Shown here in pieces: positions 7,279 through 14,900 of a stretch of DNA of 19,096 nt (the first letter of the stretch is position 1; each line of letters starts with the position of its first letter). The notes beneath the pieces were generated by a model, which was not told where the DNA came from, ran no database searches, and saw nothing but the letters and a program-made list of their open reading frames with translations. Made by a program: the position numbers and the translations under genes. Origin of the DNA: Hyphomicrobiales bacterium. Its GTDB lineage: Bacteria; Pseudomonadota; Alphaproteobacteria; Rhizobiales; JAJFHC01. The stretch is from assembly GCA_021775835.1 (NCBI GenBank), contig JAJFHC010000100.1, forward strand, positions 1-19,096. The letters are read 5' to 3'.

Positions 7279-8385
7279 ATGCCAAATCGGATAGTTGTGC
7301 CTTTCGATACATGGTCAATGCAGGTTGACGTGCCTGTGTCCCAACTGGTGCGGGAAGGGGGCTTTGCCTGGAGTTGCGGGCAATGTCCGCTCGACGCGGA
7401 GGGTCAGGTGCAGTTCAAGGACGACCTGCGCCGGCAAACCACCCTTGTGTGCGAATACATCGAGCAGATTGCCCAACGTGGCGGTCTGGATGCGGCGGCC
7501 ATCGCCAAGATGATTGTCTATCATGTGGAAGGCATGCCCGGCGCCGGCGCCGCCATGTTGCAGATCCTGCGGCAGCGTTTTGGCGAGGTCCCGCTGCTGG
7601 TGCCCGTTGGCGTCCCGCATTTCTACTATGACGGGATGATGATCGAGGTCGACGTCTTCTTTGGCCCCAAAGTCAGACGCCTGCCGACCGCAACCGACGC
7701 CGAGACAGGCGTGAGCATCGAGGCGGTCGAAGGCGATGGCCTTGTATGGACCCTGTGCCGCGTTGCGAACACCGATACCGGCACAACTTCATCTGCAGAA
7801 AGAGCTGAGACGCTAGTGGAATTGCTTGAAGGGTACGGTGTGTCTTCGCGGCAATTGTTGTCCGATCATTGGTTTCTCCCGCCTGCCCAGAAGACTGGAC
7901 CTGTACCGACGTTATCGCCAATTGCCGCATGCGGCCTGGTTTCCAATCAGGATGCGGCAGCGATTGTGTCAGACAACGCCGCCAACGACCTCGTTGGAGA
8001 CCTGACATTCGTCTCCGGTGCGGCAAACACTGTTCAGACGGAAGCCGGTGGCAATGAACTTGCGACAACTGTTTGCAGGCGGTCCGACGGTTTCGCCTGG
8101 ATCAGCACCTCGTGTGGCGATTCTGCCTTGGGTCTGGTGGAACAGACACGGGTGATGATGGTGGAAATAGAGCAGACTCTCACGCGGCAGGGCATGACGT
8201 TCAGCAATGTCGCCAAGCTGACGGCCCACTATGTGGGCGGTGCCACGGCGGATGAACTGCACGGAAACATGACCGTTCGTCACGGTTTCTACTCAAACCC
8301 CGGACCCGCATCGACCGGATTGCCGGTGGCCGGGCTGAACCATCCCGGCAGCCAGATATCGATCGACGTTGTCGCCCTTGCCTGA
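7279..8385 (+). CDS. Triple RidA/YjgF-like domain protein (first copy)
   Basis: The 368-residue product contains RidA (YjgF/YER057c/UK114)-type modules. Module one is residues 12-128, with GFAWSCGQCPLDAEG and ending DGMMIEVDVFF. A degenerate middle module spans about 145-245 (DGLVWTLCRVANTDTG...). A clear third module is 257-368, with GFAWISTSCGDSALG, HGFYSNPGPASTGLPV and SQISIDVVALA. RidA proteins are normally 130-residue homotrimers that hydrolyse reactive enamines/imines. Here one chain seems to encode three subunits. The arginine that marks active deaminases (in PAR-x motifs) is not seen: the sites read PLLVPVG and PASTGLP. ATG 7279 follows a GGTGGGA ribosome site; longer starts lack one. 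A related three-module protein lies at 17260-18489. The gene is divergent from the sit operon. Confidence 0.82.
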   Translation: MPNRIVVPFDTWSMQVDVPVSQLVREGGFAWSCGQCPLDAEGQVQFKDDLRRQTTLVCEYIEQIAQRGGLDAAAIAKMIVYHVEGMPGAGAAMLQILRQRFGEVPLLVPVGVPHFYYDGMMIEVDVFFGPKVRRLPTATDAETGVSIEAVEGDGLVWTLCRVANTDTGTTSSAERAETLVELLEGYGVSSRQLLSDHWFLPPAQKTGPVPTLSPIAACGLVSNQDAAAIVSDNAANDLVGDLTFVSGAANTVQTEAGGNELATTVCRRSDGFAWISTSCGDSALGLVEQTRVMMVEIEQTLTRQGMTFSNVAKLTAHYVGGATADELHGNMTVRHGFYSNPGPASTGLPVAGLNHPGSQISIDVVALA

Positions 8386-8396
8386 ACCGGCAATCC

Positions 8397-8816
8397 TCAT
8401 CTTTGCACCAGCACCGAACACTGGGCATGGCGGACGACCTTGGCGGCGACCGAGCCCAGCACATAGTCGCCCAGGCCCGGTTTGTGGGAGGCGACAATGA
8501 TCAGGTCCGCGCCTTTGTCTTCCGCGACGGCGAGGATTTCCGGATAGGGATGGCCGACCCGCACGATCTTTTCGGTCCCGGAAGGCAGGTCGCCCTGATC
8601 GGCATATCGCCTCAGGCCGGCCGCTGCAAAATCGCGGGCTTTCTCATACGAATCAGGCGCGAGCCCGGCACTTACGAATTTCGGAACTTCGGGGATGACA
8701 TAGAGAAGGCTGATTTTTGCATCACCGTCTTCACTATGCCTTTTGGCAAGTTCAACGGTTTCGCTGCCGCCGGCCGGGTGAGCCAGATCGATGGGAACCA
8801 GAATGTTCTTGTACAT
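8397..8816 (-). CDS. Universal stress protein (UspA family)
   Basis: A single-domain, 139-residue cytoplasmic Usp. It begins with MYKNILVPIDLAHP, the beta-1/ATP-site strand with its Asp, and ends with the nucleotide-binding loop ASHKPGLGDYVLGSVAAKVVRHAQCSVLV, which suits the ATP-binding UspF/UspG-like type. ATG 8816 is chosen because the GTG six bases upstream is part of a strong TGAGGTGA ribosome site. It converges on the triple-RidA gene, 11 bases away. A perfect FNR-type box lies 57-70 bases upstream of the ATG, so induction under low oxygen is likely. Usp proteins aid survival in stress and anaerobiosis, but the precise role here is unknown. Confidence 0.93.
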   Translation of the reverse strand: MYKNILVPIDLAHPAGGSETVELAKRHSEDGDAKISLLYVIPEVPKFVSAGLAPDSYEKARDFAAAGLRRYADQGDLPSGTEKIVRVGHPYPEILAVAEDKGADLIIVASHKPGLGDYVLGSVAAKVVRHAQCSVLVQR

Positions 8817-8872
8817 GATCACCTCACGGATTGTTCCGGTGGTTAATCTGGCGAACGTTCTGCGTCCTCGCC

Positions 8873-8886
8873 TTGATGCACATCAA
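8873..8886. promoter_or_regulatory. FNR/FixK-type box TTGAT-N4-ATCAA
   Basis: TTGATGCACATCAA matches the FNR/Anr/FixK consensus at all ten specified positions, and the flanking C and G extend each arm to six bases. Its centre is about 63 bases upstream of the usp ATG. For a class II activator site centred near -41.5, the transcript would start around 8838, leaving a short leader. The divergent gene at 9016 is 130 bases away on the other side and could also respond. Confidence 0.75.
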
Positions 8887-8932
8887 GACAATGAATTCGG
8901 TGCAGAACGGCGATCCAGATACAACCAACGTC

Positions 8933-8954
8933 CCTCAAGGGCTTGACCTTGAGG
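8933..8954. repeat. Perfect 8-bp inverted repeat, CCTCAAGG-N6-CCTTGAGG
   Basis: Arms at 8933-8940 and 8947-8954 flank the loop GCTTGA. It lies 62 bases before the YdjM-like gene, upstream of a possible -10 TATACT (8985-8990). No T-run follows, so it is not an intrinsic terminator. An operator or leader hairpin is possible. Confidence 0.45.
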
Positions 8955-9015
8955 CTCCTGCCTGTGAAGTCTCGCGCTGCCCCTTATACTGGAAGACAAT
9001 GGATTACCGGCACAC

Positions 9016-10023
9016 ATGGACCCCCTGACGCAAGGCGCGCTTGGCGCGGTGCTGCCACAGGCGACCCGACGCAAGACCCACATTGGTGCCGCGGGCGCTC
9101 TTGGGTTTCTGTCGGGCATGGCAGCAGACCTGGATTTCCTGATCCGCTCGCCCACAGATACGCTGTTGTTCCTGGAGTACCACCGGCAGTTTACCCATTC
9201 ACTGATCTTCATTCCTGTGGGCGGCTTGCTGATGGCACTCGTTCTTCATTGGATATTGGGGCGTCGCTGGAAGCTCGGACTTCTTCAGACGGCTTTGTTC
9301 TGCACCCTGGGATACGCGACCCACGGATTGCTGGACGCCGCAACATCCTACGGCACGATGTTATTCTGGCCGTTCAGCGACGAACGGATTGCCTGGCGGA
9401 TCATATCCATCATCGACCCGTTGTTTACCCTGCCGATCGTCTGCCTTGTGGTCGTGTCGTGGCTGAAACGCAGTCCGGTATATGCGCGGGCGGGTCTCGT
9501 TTGGGCGGGCCTTTATCTGACCCTTGGCGTGATGCAGCATCAGGCCGCTGAGCGGATGGCCGGGGACATTGCGGCCGGCAGAGGGCACCAGCCGACCCGA
9601 CTGCACGTCAAGCCGAGTTTCGCCAATCTGATTGTGTGGAAGTCAATCTATGAGGCGAACGGACGCTATTACGTCGATGCAGTCCGGGTCGGTATCGCGC
9701 CCAGGGTGTTCCCCGGTGACTCGGTGCCGACCCTCGATCTTGCAAGAGACTTTCCGTGGCTAAAGTCCGGATCGCAGCAGGCCAGGGACATAGAGCGCTT
9801 TCGTTGGTTCAGTGATGGCTATGTCGCAAAGGATCCCACGCGATCCGACCGGATCATCGATGTTCGATACTCCCTGGTTCCCAACGAGATAGCGGCCCTG
9901 TGGTCGATCGAACTCGTTAATGGTGCCGCCAAGTTCGCCCATGCCCGTTTCCAGAACCATCGTAACAACCCAAAAGAAAACGCAGCCAGGCTGTGGGAGA
10001 TGGTATTCGGAAAAGGCATGTAA
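9016..10023 (+). CDS. YdjM-like inner-membrane metal-dependent hydrolase
   Basis: The 335-residue protein matches the YdjM/YbcI family (PF04307-type, 'membrane-bound metal-dependent hydrolase'). It has the hallmark start MDPLTQGALGAVLPQ, then DLDFL (Asp38/Asp40), HRQFTHS (His56, His61) and HGLLDAATSYG (His103, Asp107), which probably bind metal. Several membrane helices fill residues 20-175. The C-terminal half (about 185-335) is soluble and contains FRWFSDGY and DVRYSLVP motifs seen in longer family members. The biochemical reaction is unknown for the family. The ribosome site is weak, but MDPLTQ is such a common family start that ATG 9016 is well supported. It ends 94 bases before the iron-sulfur operon and may be transcribed separately. 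Confidence 0.88.
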   Translation: MDPLTQGALGAVLPQATRRKTHIGAAGALGFLSGMAADLDFLIRSPTDTLLFLEYHRQFTHSLIFIPVGGLLMALVLHWILGRRWKLGLLQTALFCTLGYATHGLLDAATSYGTMLFWPFSDERIAWRIISIIDPLFTLPIVCLVVVSWLKRSPVYARAGLVWAGLYLTLGVMQHQAAERMAGDIAAGRGHQPTRLHVKPSFANLIVWKSIYEANGRYYVDAVRVGIAPRVFPGDSVPTLDLARDFPWLKSGSQQARDIERFRWFSDGYVAKDPTRSDRIIDVRYSLVPNEIAALWSIELVNGAAKFAHARFQNHRNNPKENAARLWEMVFGKGM

Positions 10024-10117
10024 ACGGGGTGCCTTCCGGGCTGGGTCGTGCTCACAGTTTGCCACTCTCCTCGCTCCGCCCTTGCGTTTTCAGAATTGTT
10101 CCACTTATTCTGAGACC

Positions 10118-11014
10118 ATGGGTGAGAGCGGTGCAGCAGAAAGAACGGCACAGCCGGGTTCCAGGGCGGACTTGACCGCCTCGGTCAAGCAAGCGGCTCG
10201 GGATTTTGGTGGCGACGTTGTCGGCGTTGCGCCGGTGGAACGGTGGGACGCTCATGTGCCGGAAGGGCACCGCCCGGCAGACTTGCTGCCGGGCGCCCGC
10301 AGCGTTGTCGTCATCGGCGCGAGGGGACCGACTTCAGGGGCGTGGCGCAGCCCCAATCCAAGGGTGATGGAAGTCCTCGGTCTCGATTTCGCCAACGACC
10401 GGGCCATCGCCGCCCTGACAGGGTGGATCGAAAACGATCTGAAACTCCAGTCAATTCAGGCGCCCGGGTTGTCCGTTGCCGGTCACATGCCGCCCTTCAG
10501 TTACATGCTGGCCGCCGTTTTGTCCGGGCTTGGTACCAGGAGTTTTGCAGCAAACATCGTTCTCAATCCGAAATTCGGCCTGCTCTACTATTCCGCCTGC
10601 ATCACCACACTGGATCTGGAACCGGATCCAATGCTGGAACAGGACGTCTGCCCGGCGCCCATGTGCGTGAAGCTTTACGAAGCCAGCGGCAAGACACCCT
10701 GTCTTGCAGTTTGCCCGGCGGAGGAGGGGGGCTGTCTCGACGGGACGATCGGGGACGATGGCCGGATCGAAAGCAACTACTATGATCGGGAGCGTTGCGT
10801 GTCCCGGGCAATGAATTTCGGGCCGGTCGCTTTCCAGAAAGTGCTGGCTGATCTTGTCTACGACCCGGACCCGGAGACGCGAAGGGCCAAGGTGCACTCG
10901 GACTTCTTCTCCCGCGCCTGTTCCGGTGTTGCCTTTTACAAGGAGAGCGTTGCGCAGTGTTTTGAATGCATGCGAGTCTGTCCTGTCGGCCGGCAGGAAA
11001 GGAAGCTGAAATGA
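10118..11014 (+). CDS. QueG-like double [4Fe-4S] protein, paralogue A
   Basis: The 298-residue protein resembles epoxyqueuosine reductase (QueG) and reductive-dehalogenase-type iron-sulfur proteins. The N-terminus (about 23-67) has the family pattern AARDFGGDVVGVAPVERW...GHRPADLLPGARSVVVIG. The C-terminal half carries the eight cysteines expected for two [4Fe-4S] clusters: Cys178, 183, 195 and 199 (CPAPMC...TPCLAVCP), Cys227 (YDRERC), and Cys281, 284 and 288 (QCFECMRVCP). Unlike QueG's compact CxxCxxCxxxCP, the first four are spread as C-x4-C-x11-C-x3-C, and Cys206 (GGC) is an extra residue also present in paralogue B. It has no twin-arginine signal, so it is cytoplasmic. The start at 10118 follows only a weak GAGA site. 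It overlaps paralogue B by ATGA. Activity, and any cobalamin use, are unknown. Confidence 0.85.
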   Translation: MGESGAAERTAQPGSRADLTASVKQAARDFGGDVVGVAPVERWDAHVPEGHRPADLLPGARSVVVIGARGPTSGAWRSPNPRVMEVLGLDFANDRAIAALTGWIENDLKLQSIQAPGLSVAGHMPPFSYMLAAVLSGLGTRSFAANIVLNPKFGLLYYSACITTLDLEPDPMLEQDVCPAPMCVKLYEASGKTPCLAVCPAEEGGCLDGTIGDDGRIESNYYDRERCVSRAMNFGPVAFQKVLADLVYDPDPETRRAKVHSDFFSRACSGVAFYKESVAQCFECMRVCPVGRQERKLK

Positions 11015-11892
11015 ACGCACCTGTTGCCGTCGAACCTGTTGATGAACACGGGACCCGGGTCAAGGCGCAGATCGAGGAAGCTGCCCGCAAGGCCGGCGCG
11101 CTGACTTTCGGTGTGGCTGATGCGGGCGCCTTCGACGCGGCCCCGGAGGGGCACAAGCCGGAAGACATACTTCCCGGTGCCCGGTCAGTCATCGTTGCAG
11201 GTGGTGCCAAACCGCGCAGTGGTGATTGGGCAAGTCCGAACTTCAGGCATCTGGAACTCAGCACCACAAGCGACCGGGTGACGGCACTCTGCATGAAACT
11301 CGCCCACATGATCGAGCGCGAACTGGGCTATTACGCCGTGGTCGTGCCCCCCGGGGTTGACGAAGGTCAGCAGCCGTTTCTGTCCCTGTCCCTTGCCGCG
11401 GAACTGGCCGGATGCGGCACAGCCTCTCTTGCCGGCCCGGTGTTGAATGAAGAGCACGGTTTTGTCTACCTCGGCGCCCTGATCACGACCCTGCCTCTGC
11501 CCGTTGACGGTCCGATGGATGTCCCCGTTTGTCCGGCGCCGGACTGTGTTGCCATGTTCGAGGCAGAAGGCAGGACCCCCTGCACGGCAATATGCCCAGC
11601 GGACGACGGTGGCTGTCTGGGAGGAAAAATCGAAGACGGGCGTTGGGCGGAGCGTACCTATGACCGCGCCCGTTGTACGGCACGAAGTTACAATTACTGG
11701 ATACCATCTTTCCAGAAAGTGCTGGCAGACACCCTTGACGAGCCCAACACCGACAAACGGCGCATGATGATCAACTCAACCCTGTTTACCCGGACGCTCT
11801 GGTCCATGACCTATTCAAACATCAGTCAGGGCCAGTGCTTTGAATGCATCCGGGTCTGTCCAGTGGATGCCCGGAGCCGGGAATTGAAGTGA
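11011..11892 (+). CDS. QueG-like double [4Fe-4S] protein, paralogue B
   Basis: This 293-residue protein is a diverged copy of the gene before it. Shared blocks include EGHKPEDILPGARSVIV (46-62), VCPAPDC (173-179), RTPCTAICP (188-196), GGC (200-202), YDRARC (217-222), FQKVLAD (234-240) and QCFECIRVCPV (275-285). The cluster cysteines are 174, 179, 191, 195, 222, 276, 279 and 283. The middle differs: PPGVDEGQQPFLSLSLAAELAGCG replaces PGLSVAGHMPPFSYMLAAVLSGLG. That suggests related but non-identical substrate pockets or two subunits of one complex. ATG 11011 overlaps the stop of paralogue A and follows the good site AGGAAAGGAAG. The tight coupling suggests equal production and possibly a heterodimer. 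Confidence 0.85.
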   Translation: MNAPVAVEPVDEHGTRVKAQIEEAARKAGALTFGVADAGAFDAAPEGHKPEDILPGARSVIVAGGAKPRSGDWASPNFRHLELSTTSDRVTALCMKLAHMIERELGYYAVVVPPGVDEGQQPFLSLSLAAELAGCGTASLAGPVLNEEHGFVYLGALITTLPLPVDGPMDVPVCPAPDCVAMFEAEGRTPCTAICPADDGGCLGGKIEDGRWAERTYDRARCTARSYNYWIPSFQKVLADTLDEPNTDKRRMMINSTLFTRTLWSMTYSNISQGQCFECIRVCPVDARSRELK

Positions 11893-11899
11893 GGTGCTG

Positions 11900-12211
11900 A
11901 TGAGCTATTTTGTCGATCCCGCCACCTACGAAAAATATCGCGAAGCCGTTCTGGAGATGTCCAATTCGGTGCAGATCAATCTTCCCGAACATCTGCCGCC
12001 GGATCAGCGTAAGCCTTGTCGCTCGGACAAGGAGATCGCCCACGTCCTTGGACTGGATGAACCGACCGTTCGCGAAATCCGCTGTGTAGCGGAGCGGGAG
12101 TATTACGGCCTTGATGAGTGGCAGAAAGCGCTCGCCTTCAAGGATGAGGCGTGTCGCGGATATGCGCGGCAGGGCCTGTCTTTTGTCACAAAGAAATACG
12201 TGAAGCGTTAG
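11900..12211 (+). CDS. Small unknown protein in the iron-sulfur operon (103 residues)
   Basis: I do not recognise this protein. It is soluble, charged and probably all-helical. Residues 42-62 (SDKEIAHVLGLDEPTVREIRC) look like a helix-turn-helix or other tri-helical motif, followed by EREYYGLDEWQKALAFKDEA and a basic tail (VTKKYVKR). Three cysteines (40, 62, 85) are scattered and do not form a cluster motif. ATG 11900 is preferred over the GTG at 11894 because GAGGTG sits just upstream. The gene begins 7 bases after paralogue B and ends exactly where the ligase begins. It could be an accessory subunit, a maturation factor or a local regulator. Its place inside the operon favours a shared function. 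Confidence 0.8.
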   Translation: MSYFVDPATYEKYREAVLEMSNSVQINLPEHLPPDQRKPCRSDKEIAHVLGLDEPTVREIRCVAEREYYGLDEWQKALAFKDEACRGYARQGLSFVTKKYVKR

Positions 12212-13744
12212 ATGTTGACGATGGGCGCCGCTCTGGTGAGGGCGGAAAGACACTTCGGCCGGCAGACCGCGATGATTGAGGAGGACGGTGCCCGGTCAAG
12301 CTGGCGCGACCACATGGACCGTGTGGTCCGTTTGGCAGGGGCCTTGCGCAGCCTAGGTGTAATGCCCGGATCCCGCTTCGCCATTTTGGCGCCGAACAGT
12401 GTGCGGCAGGCGGAACTCATCCATGCCGGATACTGGTCGGGTGCTATCCCGGTTCCCTTGAACTTCCGGCTGGCGCCTCCCGAGATCGCGGCAATCCTCG
12501 ACGAGTGCGCGGCCGGTGTCCTTTTCGTAGACGCCATGTTTCAGGCCGCTGCAGAAAAGCTCGTATCCGGCGGCTATCCCGGGCGCGTGTTTTTGCTGGG
12601 TCCCCATGAAGGCGAAGGTGAGGTTGAAGGCACAGATCAACTGGTCGCACAACACGATGGAATTGATCCATTTCCCGGCGGCGAACAGGATGAAGCGCTT
12701 CTGCTTTTTACCGGCGGCACCACAGGTGCCGGCAAGGGAGTACCACTCAGCCACGCAAACATCGTTTCCAACGGCATGCAGGTCGGACTGGCCTTGGCGG
12801 CTACGGCGCAGGACGCAATGCTGCACGTGGCGCCCATGTTTCATTCCGCAGACCTGCTCGGCACGGCAATCACGCTTGTCGGAGGAGCACACAGCTATCT
12901 CGCTCAACCTGCTCCGGACACATTTGCCGCCGCTGTGTCGGGCCGTGAGATCACCTTCACCATGATCCCTCCGGTCCTTTTGCACGGGCTTGTCCATGGT
13001 GGATTTCTTGATGGGTCCGCGTTCGAAAATCTTCGAGTGTTCATTTCGGGCGGCGCGCCGGTGCCGTTCGACCTGTTGGCGGCTGCCCAGAAGTGCCTGC
13101 CGAACGGCAGTATGGTCCAGGGGTACGGGCTCACGGAAACATCACCGATCCTGACCTTCATGCACCTGTGCCAGGCCCGGGCATTGACGGGCGGGGACTC
13201 GCAGGCGTGCCGGTCTGCAGGCCGGCCGCTGGCCGGGCTGGAAACAAGACTCGTCGATGAAAACTGGCTGGATGTGCCGGACGGTGAACCCGGCGAATTT
13301 GCGGTACGCGGACCAAACGTTTTTGGCCGTTACTTGAACCGACCGAATGATACTGCAGCCGCTTTTCGTGATGGTTGGTTTCGCACGGGCGACGTGGCAC
13401 GGATCGACGACGACGGTTACGTTCATATCATCGACCGGACCAAGGACGTGATTATTACGGGTGGAGAGAACGTTTATTCCGCGGAAGTGGAGGCCGTGCT
13501 TTCAACCTGCCCCGAAATCTTGGAGGTGGCCGTGATCGGACTGCCCGACGAGAAATGGGGCGAACAGGTTACAGCCGTCATTGTTCTCAAGCCCGGCTCT
13601 TCCGAAGAGCCTAGTATTGTGGAGTTCTGCCGCGGGAAGATAGCGGGTTACAAAATTCCCCGACACTGCATTTTTGTTTCGGAACTACCCAAAAGTCCTC
13701 TCGGCAAGGTACTGAAAGGGTCTCTCCGGGAGACATATCAATGA
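12212..13744 (+). CDS. AMP-forming acyl-CoA synthetase/ligase (ANL superfamily)
   Basis: A full-length 510-residue ANL enzyme, which would adenylate a carboxylic acid and pass it to CoA. Visible motifs are the P-loop FTGGTTGAGKGV (166-177), YGLTETSP (305-312), GWFRTGDVARIDDDGYVHIIDRTKD (388-412) with the adenylate-binding Asp394, the hinge region, GGENVYSAEVE, and the C-terminal catalytic Lys499 in PKSPLGKVLKGSLRE. The P-loop is unusual: the common GTTGxPKG is GTTGAGKG. The translation start abuts the previous stop (TAG then ATG); MGAALV at 12221 is an alternative start. It is the last gene of the operon with the twin iron-sulfur proteins. The substrate cannot be predicted. The region is closest in style to medium-chain or aromatic acyl-CoA ligases. 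Confidence 0.92.
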   Translation: MLTMGAALVRAERHFGRQTAMIEEDGARSSWRDHMDRVVRLAGALRSLGVMPGSRFAILAPNSVRQAELIHAGYWSGAIPVPLNFRLAPPEIAAILDECAAGVLFVDAMFQAAAEKLVSGGYPGRVFLLGPHEGEGEVEGTDQLVAQHDGIDPFPGGEQDEALLLFTGGTTGAGKGVPLSHANIVSNGMQVGLALAATAQDAMLHVAPMFHSADLLGTAITLVGGAHSYLAQPAPDTFAAAVSGREITFTMIPPVLLHGLVHGGFLDGSAFENLRVFISGGAPVPFDLLAAAQKCLPNGSMVQGYGLTETSPILTFMHLCQARALTGGDSQACRSAGRPLAGLETRLVDENWLDVPDGEPGEFAVRGPNVFGRYLNRPNDTAAAFRDGWFRTGDVARIDDDGYVHIIDRTKDVIITGGENVYSAEVEAVLSTCPEILEVAVIGLPDEKWGEQVTAVIVLKPGSSEEPSIVEFCRGKIAGYKIPRHCIFVSELPKSPLGKVLKGSLRETYQ

Positions 13745-13808
13745 GCATCCATAATTTTCGGCAGCGGCCAACATCTTGAGAATGTTCAAAGAGCCGGACA
13801 ACTATTCT

Positions 13809-14729
13809 TCATGCCGCCTGTCGGTGAGGGCGGGGGAACCACGTCTCGAACGGCAGCTGGGCCAGCAGGGCGCCTGTAATCACCAGCACGCCGCCCAGGA
13901 GTTGGGAGGGAATGATCGGGGCACCGAACAGCGCTGCCATGATCATGACGTAGAACGGCACAAGGTTGTGATGCATCGATGTGAAGGTCACACCCAGCCG
14001 TTTCGCAGACCCGAACCAAAGCGCCGTTGCAAGCCCGACACCCAGCCCGCCGATCCAGATCATGAGGCCCACCGAGCGTATTCCGAAATCAAAGGTTGGC
14101 TCTACCAGGCCAAGCGCCAGGGCGGCGACCGCCACCAGGCTGCCGGTTACAGCGGCGGCGATGAACGTGAAGGCCGACTGGGCCACCACCGAAATGCCGG
14201 AAAGCTTCTCGGTGGTTTCTCGCGAATACCAGACAAACAGAACGACCGCCAAAAACAGTATCGGCTCGCCGCCGCGGATGTACACGGACCGGAGTCCGGC
14301 GCCGGGCTCCAGGCTCGCAAACTAACCGCCGACGACGGCCAGGACGATGCCGAGTGCGATGGGTATGGTGATTTTTTCACCTTTGGTGAAAAAACCGATC
14401 ACGGCGGATATGACCGGCATCGTCGAGAGCAGGATGGCAGCCGTCACCGGGTCGGTGCTGCTTTGTCCCCAGACGAACAGGATGTTCGAGGCTGAAAGGA
14501 TGCCACCGCCGATCCACCAGACCCGTCCCCATGGCGCGCTGTGGAAGTCCCGGGCACCGCCAGTGAGCAGCAGAAAATAGATCAGGAAAACAGCCGCGGT
14601 CCCGACCCGAAACGGGGTCAGCAGGAGCGGATGCCAGCTTTCGAGCAACTCCACTGTGCCGGGAAAGGTCGTCGCCCAGAAAATCATGGCGACGAACGCT
14701 AGCACATTGCCGCTTAAACGCTGGGACAT
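13809..14729 (-). pseudogene. DMT/EamA-family transporter interrupted by an in-frame amber codon
   Basis: From ATG 14729 the frame gives a typical EamA N-terminal half (GNVLAFVAMIFWATTFPGTVELL...PFRVGTAAVFLIYFLLL...TIPIALGIVLAVVGG). It then meets TAG (complement of 14322-14324) and continues in the same frame as FASLEPGAGLRSVY...GGVLVITGALLAQLPF to 13809. Read through, it would be a normal ten-helix transporter of about 306 residues. A single substitution explains the stop, for example TGG to TAG or CAG to TAG. Everything else looks intact, so the lesion is recent, a sequencing error, or tolerated by suppression. ATG 14729 follows a GGGGGG ribosome site; the longer TTG start at 14756 is less likely. 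The gene converges with the ligase, 64 bases away. Confidence 0.85.
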
Positions 14730-14900
14730 CGCCCCCCACTCAAACCGTGACCGCAAAAAATGGCAGCCCCGGTTGCCGATCCTAGCCCCTGATGAAACGA
14801 CACTATTACGCCGGGCGGAACCTGCAAGCTAAATTTGATGGCGCGCCGGGTCGGTTGTGATCTACCTTGGCAGTCTCAATCTTGGATCCGGAGTGCCGTG

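Noticed and set aside
10118..11892. Genuine queG (epoxyqueuosine reductase) or membrane reductive dehalogenase
   Set aside because: Cysteine spacing differs from QueG, there are two tandem copies, and there is no twin-arginine signal or RdhB anchor gene as in respiratory dehalogenases.
14322..14324. Pyrrolysine insertion at the amber codon
   Set aside because: Nothing in the window suggests pyl genes, and a DMT transporter has no use for pyrrolysine at this spot.
13776..14495. 239-codon plus-strand frame opposite the DMT pseudogene
   Set aside because: The composition is low-complexity (Gln/His/Arg/Gly) and antisense to a recognisable transporter. It also spans the amber codon region only by chance.
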